A DNA stretch of 64,000 nt from Fictibacillus marinisediminis (GTDB lineage: Bacteria > Bacillota > Bacilli > Bacillales > Fictibacillaceae), in assembly GCF_023149135.1 (NCBI RefSeq), contig NZ_JAIWJX010000002.1, positions 496,001-560,000 on the forward strand, in the 5' to 3' direction. The notes under the pieces are model-generated. The model saw nothing but the letters and a program-made list of their open reading frames with translations. It did no database searches and was not told the origin of the DNA. This document shows, in pieces, positions 41,403-49,715 of this stretch; position 1 is the first letter of the stretch; every line of letters begins with the position of its first letter. The position numbers and the translations under genes were made by a program.

Positions 41403-41932
41403 ACTAATGCTCCTTCCTGCTGCCAAGGTTTTCTTAGTGTAATAACCTCAGCCAACTCCTTGCTTCGTGCTCTGCGGATCTTGCGCATTTCTGCACGGTC
41501 TTTCGCAGTATCAAAAAGGAATTTTTCTTCTTCGGTTTCAGGGATGACCGCCGGTACTTCAACCGGACGTTTGTCTTCACCTAAAGCAACAAAGGTCAAA
41601 AAGGCTGTAGCTGCGATTCTTCGTTCCCCAGTGATAATATCTTCAGCGATAACTTTACAGAAAATCTCCATGGAGCTTTTTCCTGTATAGGATACGAAAG
41701 ACTCAATGCATACTGAATCGGTCTGGTGAATCGGATGCAAGAAATCAATCGAATCGGTTGATGCTGTTACACATGTTTTTACACGTGCATGGCGTCGTGC
41801 CGATAATGAGGCGGCACTGTCGAGTTTTTTCATCAAAACTCCGCCAAACAATGTGTTGTAATTATTCAAATCACAGGATAAAACCTGATCTGTATTTATA
41901 ATGCGGCTTTCGCTCGTTTTTTTAGCTTCCAA
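41399..41932 (-). CDS. ykhA: Hotdog-fold acyl-CoA thioesterase, YkhA-like
   Basis: 177 aa. Single hotdog domain of the bacterial BFIT/YciA group: NTLFGGVLMKKLDSAASLSA (about 26-45) holds the central helix, and STDSIDFLHPIHQTD and GERRIAATAFLTFVAL are conserved strands. It hydrolyses acyl-CoA, usually short to medium chain. TTG start with AAAGGGAGA 6 bases upstream. A perfect 29-bp inverted repeat at 42057-42085, about 125 bp upstream, may be an operator. The next gene on this strand overlaps its stop. Confidence 0.82.
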   Translation of the reverse strand: MEAKKTSESRIINTDQVLSCDLNNYNTLFGGVLMKKLDSAASLSARRHARVKTCVTASTDSIDFLHPIHQTDSVCIESFVSYTGKSSMEIFCKVIAEDIITGERRIAATAFLTFVALGEDKRPVEVPAVIPETEEEKFLFDTAKDRAEMRKIRRARSKELAEVITLRKPWQQEGALV

Positions 41933-42056
41933 AAGAATCTCCCTTTCTCGTTGTTACACCCTTTTTATATCGGGACGTTTTATCGTTTTTGCGTTTCCCT
42001 CTTACAGGACCAAGTGTACGCCTCCAAGAAAAGGAAGTAAAATTGTTATTTTTCAT

Positions 42057-42085
42057 CATTTACATAGACGAAATCTATGTAAATG
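42057..42085. promoter_or_regulatory. 29-bp perfect inverted repeat upstream of ykhA
   Basis: Arms CATTTACATAGA and TCTATGTAAATG (12 bp, perfect) around a 5-nt CGAAA centre. It lies between the LysR terminator and the ykhA start and has no T-tract. It could be a protein-binding operator or a hairpin in the ykhA leader. Confidence 0.55.
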
Positions 42086-42123
42086 CTTTCAGATATACAG
42101 AAAAGGCATAGATGATTAAATGC

Positions 42124-42151
42124 AAAAGGCGGCTCTCCTTAGAGAACCGCC
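42124..42151 (-). terminator. Terminator of the LysR gene
   Basis: GGCGGTTCTC / GAGAGCCGCC stem (one wobble) followed by TTTT on the minus strand. Confidence 0.8.
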
Positions 42152-42158
42152 CCATTAT

Positions 42159-43043
42159 TTACTCTTCTGATAATTGTTCTTTTGCGTAGCTGAGCCACTC
42201 TTTCGCAGCAAAAGATAAATACTGATCTTTGTTCCAAATCAGGGCGAGATGCCAGCTGATGGAAGGATTGACGACTTTAATCGCACGAACTTCATCCGTC
42301 AGATGCCGGCAGATGCTCTCGGGCAGCAGGGAGACCCCTAATTTACACACGACCATCTCCTCGATAAAGGACCATTGTGAGCTTTCTGACGTAATGTGCG
42401 GACTGAATCCAGCCTGATTGCAGGAGGAGATGATGCGGTCATGGAGGACGAAATCTTTGTTAAAAAGGATAAATGATTCCTCTCTTAGCTCAGCTAAATT
42501 TATTTCGTCCCGGACAGCAAGCGGATGGTCAGGATGGATGATGAGCCGCAAGTCCTCTTCCATAAAAGCAAAATGCTGAAACATATCGTTGTTTGTCGGA
42601 AGCACGACAACCCCGATATCCAGTTGAAGGCTTGCCACTTCTTCTTCGATTTTTTTTGATCCGTCTTCCATAAGCTCGAAGGTAATGTGGGGATATCTGT
42701 CATGAAAACTGCCGATCAATTTTGGAAAAAGGCGGGGATCAAAAATCGGAGGAAGCCCAATCCGAATATGCCCTTTTTTTAATCCGAGCAGGTTGTCCAG
42801 CTCCATCTCCAGATTGTTGAATGCTTTATCGACCAGCTTGGCCTGGTCAAATATGGTCTGGCCGGCATCCGTAAGTGTCAGTCCCTTTCGTGAGCGGTCA
42901 AAAAGGACAACCCCAAGCTCATCCTCCAGATTCTTGATCATTTTGCTGATGGTTGGCTGGGTGATGAAAAGGGCATCAGCCGCCCGTGTAAAGCTGTTAT
43001 ATTTTGCCACTTCAATAAAATACTGTAATTGTTTAATATCCAC
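42159..43043 (-). CDS. LysR family transcriptional regulator (CidR/YwbI-like)
   Basis: 294 aa from GTG 43043, with AGCAGGTG upstream. The longer open frame has no ribosome site, and LysR proteins begin MDIKQLQYF. HTH at about 16-36 (FTRAADALFITQPTISKMIKNLE). The C-terminal periplasmic-binding-like sensor domain runs from about 90 to 290. The N-terminus resembles regulators of cidAB-type genes, but no cid/lrg genes are near. The divergent plus-strand gene at 43171 is a possible target. Confidence 0.83.
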   Translation of the reverse strand: MDIKQLQYFIEVAKYNSFTRAADALFITQPTISKMIKNLEDELGVVLFDRSRKGLTLTDAGQTIFDQAKLVDKAFNNLEMELDNLLGLKKGHIRIGLPPIFDPRLFPKLIGSFHDRYPHITFELMEDGSKKIEEEVASLQLDIGVVVLPTNNDMFQHFAFMEEDLRLIIHPDHPLAVRDEINLAELREESFILFNKDFVLHDRIISSCNQAGFSPHITSESSQWSFIEEMVVCKLGVSLLPESICRHLTDEVRAIKVVNPSISWHLALIWNKDQYLSFAAKEWLSYAKEQLSEE

Positions 43044-43170
43044 GAATGCACCTGCTTGCCGCATGAACGGCGTTATTTTTCTGTAGTTTATCACGATTGC
43101 AGAATAAAAACCAAAATAGGGCGAATATGCATATACTGTTTTATTGAGAGTGGGAAGGCTGGGATGGCAG

Positions 43171-43878
43171 ATGTACAGACAGCGGCAGGTTGTGGATGTG
43201 AAAAGGGGAAATGTGGCGGGCGACGGTTCCATTGATACGGTGTATCTTACTGCTGAAAAAACAGCGGATAGTCCATACTGGGTGAACATTGCGGCCGTCG
43301 TTCAGGACGGAGGGACCAACCAGTATGTGCAACTCCCTCTTAAAGAAAACTCAGGGTACAATCCTACCCTTTTTCTCGGGGATTTTACAGGAGATAAGGT
43401 AGAAGACATCATGGTCGTTATGGATACGGGAGGCAGCGGCGGCATGATCAATGCCTATGTATTTGCCTACAGAGGAGGGCAGTTCGGGCCGCTTTTTGAC
43501 TCTGGTGTATTCAGTGACCAATTGAAGTACAGGGTTTTTTATCTGGACCAATATAAAGCACAGGTGAACAGCTACAGCCTGAAGCAAAAATTTATCATCG
43601 ATTTGAGTACGAAGGACAAGGAATACTTGTCTGAGATTTACTACCCGAATGGAAAATTAAAGGCTCCCATACAAGGATTTGTCTCACCTTTAAGCGGTCT
43701 TTACCCGGTGGACTTTGACCGAAATGGCGTGTATGAACTGCTGGCTTACCAAAACATCGCCGGCCGATATAACGCTGACCGCCTTGGCTATGTCCAGACT
43801 ACCCTGAAGTGGAATGGCAGTGAGTTTGGTGCGGAGATGCAGAACGTTGCGATCTTTGGCGGGGATATCCGAGGATAA
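43171..43878 (+). CDS. VCBS/FG-GAP-like hypothetical protein
   Basis: About 235 aa. It has repeated strand-loop units with calcium-loop-like acidic motifs: GDFTGDKVEDIMVVMDTGG (about 70-90) and DFDRNGVYELLAY (about 185-197), plus GNVAGDGSIDTVYL near the N-terminus. These resemble VCBS or integrin-alpha FG-GAP repeats found in surface proteins. No signal peptide is visible, so location is unclear; a cytoplasmic or spore-coat place is possible. The start is uncertain: ATG 43171 was chosen, with GTG 43150 and TTG 43144 in frame upstream. Divergent from the LysR gene. Confidence 0.6.
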   Translation: MYRQRQVVDVKRGNVAGDGSIDTVYLTAEKTADSPYWVNIAAVVQDGGTNQYVQLPLKENSGYNPTLFLGDFTGDKVEDIMVVMDTGGSGGMINAYVFAYRGGQFGPLFDSGVFSDQLKYRVFYLDQYKAQVNSYSLKQKFIIDLSTKDKEYLSEIYYPNGKLKAPIQGFVSPLSGLYPVDFDRNGVYELLAYQNIAGRYNADRLGYVQTTLKWNGSEFGAEMQNVAIFGGDIRG

Positions 43879-43890
43879 GCCTGGTGGATT

Positions 43891-43918
43891 AACCTCTCGT
43901 TGTGGAGAGGTTTTTTAT
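43891..43918 (+). terminator. Terminator of the VCBS-like gene
   Basis: AACCTCTC / GAGAGGTT stem, 6-nt loop, followed by TTTT. Confidence 0.82.
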
Positions 43919-43994
43919 ATGATAAAAAAACCATTGACTTTCTCCCTTTTGCAGATTAAAGTAATAACTATATTTTCTAAAAATTAAATATTCA

Positions 43995-44110
43995 TTCTCT
44001 TATCAAGAGTGGCAGAGGGACTGGCCCTATGACGCCCAGCAACCGTTCCGTAATGGAATTGGTGCTAATTCCAGCAAAACAGCATGTCTGTTTTGAGAGA
44101 TAAGAGAGGA
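43995..44110 (+). promoter_or_regulatory. SAM-I (S-box) riboswitch
   Basis: The S-box core is well preserved: CTTATCAAGAGTGGCAGAGG, GACTGGCCC-TATGA-CGCCC, AGCAACC, GGTGCTAATTCCAGCAAAA, and GAGAGATAAGAG closing helix P1 with TCTCTTATC near 43996. Binding of S-adenosylmethionine stabilises P1 and lets the downstream terminator form, switching transcription off when SAM is plentiful. It stands in front of the ribose-type ABC importer genes. A TTGACT -35-like box is at 43934, but no clearly spaced -10 was found. Confidence 0.93.
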
Positions 44111-44134
44111 CGAATCCGTTATACATATGCGATG

Positions 44135-44166
44135 AAACCTCTCTTTTTCCAGAGAGGTTTTTTTAC
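44135..44166 (+). terminator. Riboswitch-controlled terminator
   Basis: AAACCTCTCT / AGAGAGGTTT stem followed by seven Ts, 25 nt after P1 of the S-box. GAGAG(A)/GAGGA sequences in the 3' strand of P1 can pair with CCTCTC to form the antiterminator when SAM is absent. Confidence 0.85.
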
Positions 44167-44237
44167 GTGGTGGGGCTTATTTCGCTGGTCCCGTGCCCCC
44201 TTGAGAAGAGAGATATACAAAAAAGGGAGTTGGGGAA

Positions 44238-45353
44238 ATGAAACGATTCATCAATTGCGCGGCAATCTCCGCGGTCGCTTTATCACTTTTATTAACAGGC
44301 TGTTCATCCGGAAGCAATACCGCTTCATCAGCTGGCAAACATGAAAAGGTCTCGTTCGATAACGTGCCAAAGCGGTTTGCCAAAGGGCAGGGAGCCCGAA
44401 TCAAGGTTATCCGTAAAATCGGCGGTGATGATCATACAGCTCAATTTTTAGCAGGTGCTAAAGCGGAAGGGGAGGCACTTGGTTTTACCGTTGATACCTA
44501 CACAGCAAACGGTGATACCGCCAAGTTCCATGATGCGATTGCCCAGGCGGCTGATGAGAATTACGACGGTTTTATCATCTCTCACGGTGATGATGCGGCT
44601 ACCATAAACGATATTAAGAAACTGCGGGAAAAAGGAAAGAACGTGGTGACGTTTGATTCCAATCCGGACCTCGCGAAAGTAGGCGGTGTCACACTTACGT
44701 CTCAGGACGATGAAGCCCTTGCCAAGCTGGCTCTCGATCAGCTCGTTAAAGAGAACAAAGGAAAAGCCAACATCGTTTATCTTTGGGTAGACGGGTTCCC
44801 GCCGATGGTGCGACGCAACGCCGTCTTTAAAGAAACATTGAAGAATAACCCGGGAATCAAGGAAGTAGAGCGCTTTGGCGTTGCTTCTGCAGATACGTCG
44901 GTCCAGACGCAAAATGCGGTGACGGCCATGCTGAACAAACATAAAAGAGGCGAGATTGATGCCATTTTTGCCACATGGGATGCCTTTGCGATCGGGGCTG
45001 CACGTGCGATTAAAGAAGCGGGACGCAATGAAATCAAAATTTACGGTATCGACGTCTCCAATGCAGACCTTCAAGAAATCCAGAAAAAGAACAGCTCTTG
45101 GAAATACACAGCAGCTGTGGATCCTAAGCTCATCGGGGCAGTGGATATGAGAATTCTTGCTAAAAAGCTTGCGGGTGAAAAAACACCTCAAAAATATGAT
45201 TTGAAAGCTTCACTTGTTTCACAAAAGGATCTGCAAAAATCAAACGAGGGTGTGAACATGGTCAACCTGTCCAAGGAAATTAAAGGCTGGGGCCAGTCTG
45301 ATGCATTTGAGGAAGATTGGATGAAGACACTTAAGGATCACTACCAAAAATAA
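44238..45353 (+). CDS. Ribose-type ABC transporter substrate-binding lipoprotein (SAM-riboswitch regulated)
   Basis: 371 aa. Lipoprotein signal with LLLTGC lipobox (Cys about 22), then a Peripla_BP_4 domain of the ribose/AI-2-binding type (about 50-340): DGFIISHGDDAAT, VVTFDSNPD and YGIDVSNADLQEI are hinge and ligand-pocket strands. It captures a ribose-like compound outside the cell. Because an S-box precedes it, the ligand probably relates to sulphur or methyl recycling, for example methylthioribose. That proposal exists in comparative S-box studies as I recall them, but here it is inference. GGGAGTTGGGG ribosome site. Followed by a highly structured 300-bp spacer before the ATPase gene. 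Confidence 0.88.
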   Translation: MKRFINCAAISAVALSLLLTGCSSGSNTASSAGKHEKVSFDNVPKRFAKGQGARIKVIRKIGGDDHTAQFLAGAKAEGEALGFTVDTYTANGDTAKFHDAIAQAADENYDGFIISHGDDAATINDIKKLREKGKNVVTFDSNPDLAKVGGVTLTSQDDEALAKLALDQLVKENKGKANIVYLWVDGFPPMVRRNAVFKETLKNNPGIKEVERFGVASADTSVQTQNAVTAMLNKHKRGEIDAIFATWDAFAIGAARAIKEAGRNEIKIYGIDVSNADLQEIQKKNSSWKYTAAVDPKLIGAVDMRILAKKLAGEKTPQKYDLKASLVSQKDLQKSNEGVNMVNLSKEIKGWGQSDAFEEDWMKTLKDHYQK

Positions 45354-45370
45354 CTGAAACTCTCAGGAAA

Positions 45371-45497
45371 AGAATGGGACTTGAATAGCCTAATAAATTG
45401 AACCGCACAAGAAAAAGCGAGCTCTTTTTCTTGAGTTCAATTTTCGGCTATTCAATTTTACAATTGCTGGCTCATACTACACCAGCAGTCCCATTTC
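45371..45497 (+). other. Long intercistronic RNA hairpin between binding-protein and ATPase genes
   Basis: Nested stems: AATGGGAC (45373-45380) with GTCCCATT (45488-45495); TTGAATAGCC (45381-45390) with GGCTATTCAA (45446-45455); AAATTGAAC (45395-45403) with GTTCAATTT (45435-45443); CAAGAAAAAG (45408-45417) with CTTTTTCTTG (45424-45433). The last three form a nearly continuous ~29-bp stem-loop. There is no T-run, so it is not an ordinary terminator. It probably stabilises or processes the upstream mRNA, or is an independent structured element. Confidence 0.7.
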
Positions 45498-45602
45498 ATA
45501 AATGTAAAGTAAAAGATTTGAGGGTCTCTTGCACACATCAGTATGTGATGTATGTAAGAAAGCTAATCAAAATGAAATTTTATTTATGCAAAATGAAAAC
45601 GC

Positions 45603-45632
45603 ACACTCTCTTTTTAAAGTTAAGAGAGTGTT
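45603..45632 (+). other. Second hairpin just before the ATPase gene
   Basis: ACACTCTCTT / AAGAGAGTGT, perfect 10-bp arms with a 9-nt loop, ending about ten bases before the GGGAAGGGGAG ribosome region of the next gene. It could block ribosome access or act as a weak terminator. Confidence 0.6.
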
Positions 45633-45657
45633 TGCTTTGAGGGAAGGGGAGAAGCAG

Positions 45658-47157
45658 ATGGCTCTGTTGGAGATGAAGGATATAAGTATTGAGTTTCCGG
45701 GTGTAAAAGCGTTGAATCGTGTAAGCTTTGCCAGTGAAACCGGCCGGGTTCATGCGCTGATCGGAGCGAACGGGGCTGGGAAGTCGACCCTCATGAAGAT
45801 TCTGTCGGGAGCCTACAATCATTACACGGGCGAGATTCATTTGGACGGAAAAAAAGCGGCCATCACTTTGCCGAGAGATGCCCTGGACGAAGGAATTCAA
45901 ATCGTCCATCAAGAGGTTGACATCGCACTGATCCCGTATTTAACCGTTGGTGAAAATATTCTGCTGCATGATCTGATCAACGAGATGGGTAAAAAGCAGC
46001 TTGTAAGATGGAAACAGCTGCATAAGAAGGCATCGCAAATTTTAGAAGAGATGAACATTAACGTTTCTTCCAAAAAGCTGGTCAGTGAGCTTACTCTTGC
46101 TCAAAAGCAGATGGTTCTCATCGCCCGAGCGGTTTCAGCACAGTGCCGTTTTCTAATATTGGATGAACCGACTGCGCCGTTAAGCCACTCAGAAACTAAC
46201 GAACTGTTCCGGATTGTCAGAAACCTGAAGTCTAAAAATGTAGGCATCATATTCATTTCTCACCGGCTGCCGGAAATCTTTGAAATCTGTGATGATATTA
46301 CGGTGATGAGGAACGGTGAGTTAGTCATAAAAGAATCAATTTCGGAAACTTCAATCAACCGGGTCATCGAGCAGATGCTCGGCAAGGCGTTGGATGAGCA
46401 GTTTCCTGCCTTGAACGGAAAAGTGGGAGAAACTGTTCTTGAGGTAAAAGGACTTTCTGACGCCGAGAAGATCAAGGGTTTGAACTTAACGGTCCGTGCG
46501 GGTGAAATTATCGGAATCGCGGGACTTGTAGGAGCAGGAAAAACAGAGCTGTGCAAAACCCTGTTCGGCTGTACAAAGATTACAGCAGGAGCTGTTCTTC
46601 TCAAGGGGAAGAAACTGAAGCTGAAAAGTCCGCATCAGGCGGTAAAGCAGGGCCTGGCTCTCGTTCCGGAAGAACGGAGAAAAGAGGGGATTCTGGTCGC
46701 GGAATCGGTTGCTGCTAATCTAACAGCGGCCAATCTTGGACAGTTCACCAAGGTACTAAGTTTTCTGGATCGCCGGGCGGAAAAGCAAAAGGCTGTTGAA
46801 ATCATTCAAACCTTAGGCATTAAGACGCCATCTGAGAAAACGAAGGTTCAAAATCTGTCCGGGGGCAATCAGCAAAAGATCGCGATCGGCAAATGGCTTA
46901 TCGCAGATGCCGATGTTTATATTTTTGATGAGCCGACGAAGGGTGTAGATGTAGGTGCTAAGAAGGACATTTTTGAATTGATCTCTGCGCTGGCAAAACG
47001 GGGCAAAGCCATCCTTTATGCGTCCTCAGAGTTTACAGAGATTCTGGGTATCACGAACCGTCTTTACGTGCTGTATGACGGACGCAGTGTGAAAGAGCTC
47101 AAAACCTCAGCCGCGACGGAAGAAGAGCTATTATTCTATTCAACAGGAGGAAGGTAG
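45658..47157 (+). CDS. Ribose-type ABC importer ATP-binding protein (two ATPase domains)
   Basis: 499 aa, the RbsA/MglA tandem architecture. Domain 1: Walker A GANGAGKSTL (about 37), SELTLAQKQM in the signature position, Walker B FLILDEPTAPL, switch FISHRLPE. Domain 2: degenerate Walker A GLVGAGKTEL (about 294), LSGGNQQK signature, Walker B VYIFDEPTKGVD. Start ATG 45658 has a strong GGGAAGGGGAG site; the longer open frame runs through the hairpins and is not used. It energises uptake with the permease, whose start codon follows its stop directly. Confidence 0.9.
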   Translation: MALLEMKDISIEFPGVKALNRVSFASETGRVHALIGANGAGKSTLMKILSGAYNHYTGEIHLDGKKAAITLPRDALDEGIQIVHQEVDIALIPYLTVGENILLHDLINEMGKKQLVRWKQLHKKASQILEEMNINVSSKKLVSELTLAQKQMVLIARAVSAQCRFLILDEPTAPLSHSETNELFRIVRNLKSKNVGIIFISHRLPEIFEICDDITVMRNGELVIKESISETSINRVIEQMLGKALDEQFPALNGKVGETVLEVKGLSDAEKIKGLNLTVRAGEIIGIAGLVGAGKTELCKTLFGCTKITAGAVLLKGKKLKLKSPHQAVKQGLALVPEERRKEGILVAESVAANLTAANLGQFTKVLSFLDRRAEKQKAVEIIQTLGIKTPSEKTKVQNLSGGNQQKIAIGKWLIADADVYIFDEPTKGVDVGAKKDIFELISALAKRGKAILYASSEFTEILGITNRLYVLYDGRSVKELKTSAATEEELLFYSTGGR

Positions 47158-48162
47158 ATGGAGCTTTCAAAACCAATACCGGCCCAAGTTTCACCAAAAA
47201 AGAAATTTGAGCTGTTCGACTTTTTTTATAAATATGGAACGATCTTAACCATTATGGTCTTAATTGGTGTGTTCACTGCGGCCAATCCATCCTTTGTGCA
47301 GGGACACAATCTGATGAACATCTTACGGTCGATCTCCATCGTTACTATCATTGCGATCGGCATTACGATATCGCTGTCTGTCAACGGATTTGACCTTTCT
47401 GTCGGATCTGTGGCCTCTCTTTCGAATGCCATTGCGATCTCAATGTTTGTCTGGTTCTCCCAGAACACGGTGGTAGCGATTCTTTCCGCCCTCGCTGCCG
47501 CTCTGATTGTCGGCATCATTAACTCCGTGATGATTGTTAAAGTGAAAATACCGGATATGCTCCTGACGCTTGCCACCATGTTTATCATCCAGGGGATTGC
47601 ACTCACGTACACGAAAGGGGCGACCATATCGCAAAACATGGTCATGCCTGATGGAACGTTTGCGACGGGCAAGATCAGTGCAGCGTTCGAGAAAATAGGC
47701 CAAGTCCCTTGGATCATCGTGATCATGGCAGCGGCTGTTCTACTTGTCCATGTTCTTCTCAACTACACAAAGCATGGGAGGTACATGTATGTCATCGGCG
47801 GGAATGAAGAAGCGGCAAGACTTTCAGGCATTCCGGTAAACAAATATAAGGTAGCGGCCTATCTGCTGTCCGCTCTTTTTGCTTCGATTGGCGGTATTGT
47901 GCTGGCATCAAGAGTGATGACTGCTGAAATTAATGCAGGCACTCCGTATTTAATGGATGCTGTGGCTGCGGCTTTTATTGGTTTTTCGGTATTTGGTGCA
48001 GGCAAACCCAATGCTTTTGGAACCCTGATCGGCGCTGTATTGATCGGAATTCTGCAGAACGGCCTCGTCATGATGTCTGTTCCTTACTATTCCATGGACA
48101 TTGTTAAAGGGGCAGTCCTTGCATTTGCGCTGGCCTTAACGTATTACAAACAAAAAAAATAA
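47158..48162 (+). CDS. Ribose-type ABC importer permease
   Basis: 334 aa, RbsC-like (BPD_transp_2), about ten predicted transmembrane helices. ISLSVNGFDLSVGSVASLS (about 72-90) and the EEAARLSGIPVNKYKVAAY coupling helix (about 215-235) are family hallmarks. It forms the membrane channel for the binding protein and ATPase encoded upstream. The ATG follows the ATPase stop without a gap, and AGGAGG lies inside that gene. No terminator is evident after it. Confidence 0.9.
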   Translation: MELSKPIPAQVSPKKKFELFDFFYKYGTILTIMVLIGVFTAANPSFVQGHNLMNILRSISIVTIIAIGITISLSVNGFDLSVGSVASLSNAIAISMFVWFSQNTVVAILSALAAALIVGIINSVMIVKVKIPDMLLTLATMFIIQGIALTYTKGATISQNMVMPDGTFATGKISAAFEKIGQVPWIIVIMAAAVLLVHVLLNYTKHGRYMYVIGGNEEAARLSGIPVNKYKVAAYLLSALFASIGGIVLASRVMTAEINAGTPYLMDAVAAAFIGFSVFGAGKPNAFGTLIGAVLIGILQNGLVMMSVPYYSMDIVKGAVLAFALALTYYKQKK

Positions 48163-48257
48163 GAACCCATTAAAAAAAAATGACTGTCTGTCCTTTCTCA
48201 ACATACGTTATGATAGGGAGTTTTTTTCTCCACTATGTATAGATAGAGGATAGTCAC

Positions 48258-49613
48258 ATGAAAAAACTCAATCTTAAAGGGCTGACGGGCGAAGTCGTTA
48301 CCCGATTTAGCCCTTCATACGAAGAAGCACGGCAGGAATGGAACCGGGCTGTTCAAAAATTCCCTCTTGTCATTTTGTACTGCACTAACACAGGGGACGT
48401 CAGCAATGCGATCATCTGGGCAAGAAAACATGAAGTGCAGATCAGGATTCGTTCGGGAGGGCACCATTATGAAGGCTACTCGATTGGAAATGGTGTTATT
48501 GTTGTTGATCTAAGCAGGATGGATGGCATTATGCTTAACGCTAAAGAACAGCTTAAAGTTCAAGGCGGAGTGAAGAACGGACAGCTATATGCATTCGTTG
48601 GTTCTTTAGGCTATCCTTTTCCGGGAGGAACGTGTCCGGTTGGGGTCAGCGGTTATACGCTTGGCGGCGGATGGGGATTTTCCAGCCGGTATTTAGGACT
48701 TGGGTGTGACAGCCTGATCGAACTCGAAATTGTGGATTATACAGGAAGAATACTGACGGCAAATCAATTCGTCAATGGAGATTTGTTCTGGGCTTGCCGG
48801 GGTGCCGGAGGAGGAAACTTTGGTATCGTTGTTTCCATGACATTTGCCCTTCCTGAAAAAGTAGATAAAATTTCTTTCGTCGAAATCTATGCGCCAAAAG
48901 CGGATGCAAAAATGCAGGAAACCTTTCTGAACGCCTGGCAATATTGGCTGGAGGATTTGGACGAGAGAATGACCGTTAATGCAAGCCTTTTTAACTCTTT
49001 GGAGGAAGGGATGGCGATCTACGGACGCGGCTTTTTCTATGGTTCGCCTGAGGAAGCCGCTGAGGTGATGGAACCGCTGCTGAACAATGGGGAGATCCAG
49101 CTGTTCGTTACACAATTGTCATTTTTAGAGGCGGTAAGAGCGGTAGAAGCGACCTATCCAGAGTATGAGCGTTTTAAATCTACGGGAAGATTTGTGTACA
49201 GGAAATACAGTGAAAAAGAGATCCGAAATATTGTCGGGCTGATCAGCAAGCGGGCTGAGGGGTCAATTTACGCAGCTATTACGGTATATGCTTTAGGAGG
49301 AAAGGCCAGCCAGATCAATCCTTTTGAAACGGCATTCTTTTATCGGCAGGCTGATTATATTATGGGAATTCAAACGGTCTGGACCGTTCCGGGATTTGCC
49401 GAAGAGAACACACAGTGGCTGAAGAAAAGATTTCCGTATGTAAAATCCCTGACAAAAGGGTCTTTTGTCAACTTCCCATACAGCCATTTGAGGCATTATG
49501 AAAAAGAGTATTTCGGATGGAATGCACCGCGATTAAAAAAAGTAAATAAAAAATATGATCCCTATAATGTCTTCACCTTTCCTCAGGGAATCAACGGATC
49601 ACCCCGGCCATAA
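48258..49613 (+). CDS. FAD-linked oxidase, berberine-bridge-enzyme type (YgaK/CotQ-like)
   Basis: 451 aa. FAD-binding PCMH domain (about 35-205): His in RSGGHHYEG and Cys in GGTCPVGVSG are the two residues that bind FAD bicovalently in this family. GYTLGGGWGFSSR is also typical. The BBE C-terminal domain ends KKYDPYNVFTFPQGI. Such enzymes oxidise sugars, alcohols or secondary metabolites with oxygen; one B. subtilis member is a spore-coat protein. No signal peptide. The ATG has AGAGGATAG upstream. It is 95 bp after the SAM-controlled transporter and could be read from it, though the substrate link is unproven. Confidence 0.87.
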   Translation: MKKLNLKGLTGEVVTRFSPSYEEARQEWNRAVQKFPLVILYCTNTGDVSNAIIWARKHEVQIRIRSGGHHYEGYSIGNGVIVVDLSRMDGIMLNAKEQLKVQGGVKNGQLYAFVGSLGYPFPGGTCPVGVSGYTLGGGWGFSSRYLGLGCDSLIELEIVDYTGRILTANQFVNGDLFWACRGAGGGNFGIVVSMTFALPEKVDKISFVEIYAPKADAKMQETFLNAWQYWLEDLDERMTVNASLFNSLEEGMAIYGRGFFYGSPEEAAEVMEPLLNNGEIQLFVTQLSFLEAVRAVEATYPEYERFKSTGRFVYRKYSEKEIRNIVGLISKRAEGSIYAAITVYALGGKASQINPFETAFFYRQADYIMGIQTVWTVPGFAEENTQWLKKRFPYVKSLTKGSFVNFPYSHLRHYEKEYFGWNAPRLKKVNKKYDPYNVFTFPQGINGSPRP

Positions 49614-49715
49614 TCCGGCAGTAAAGTGCTGGATTTTTTGTGTTCTTTAATAAAGGGTAAAGACGAGGAACATCGAATTAGTTTATATTGGAAATTAGAG
49701 ATAGGAGCGATAAAA

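Noticed and set aside
44448..45191. 247-codon minus-strand frame opposite the SAM-regulated binding protein
   Set aside because: Shadow of a well-supported lipoprotein gene; no ribosome site or domain.
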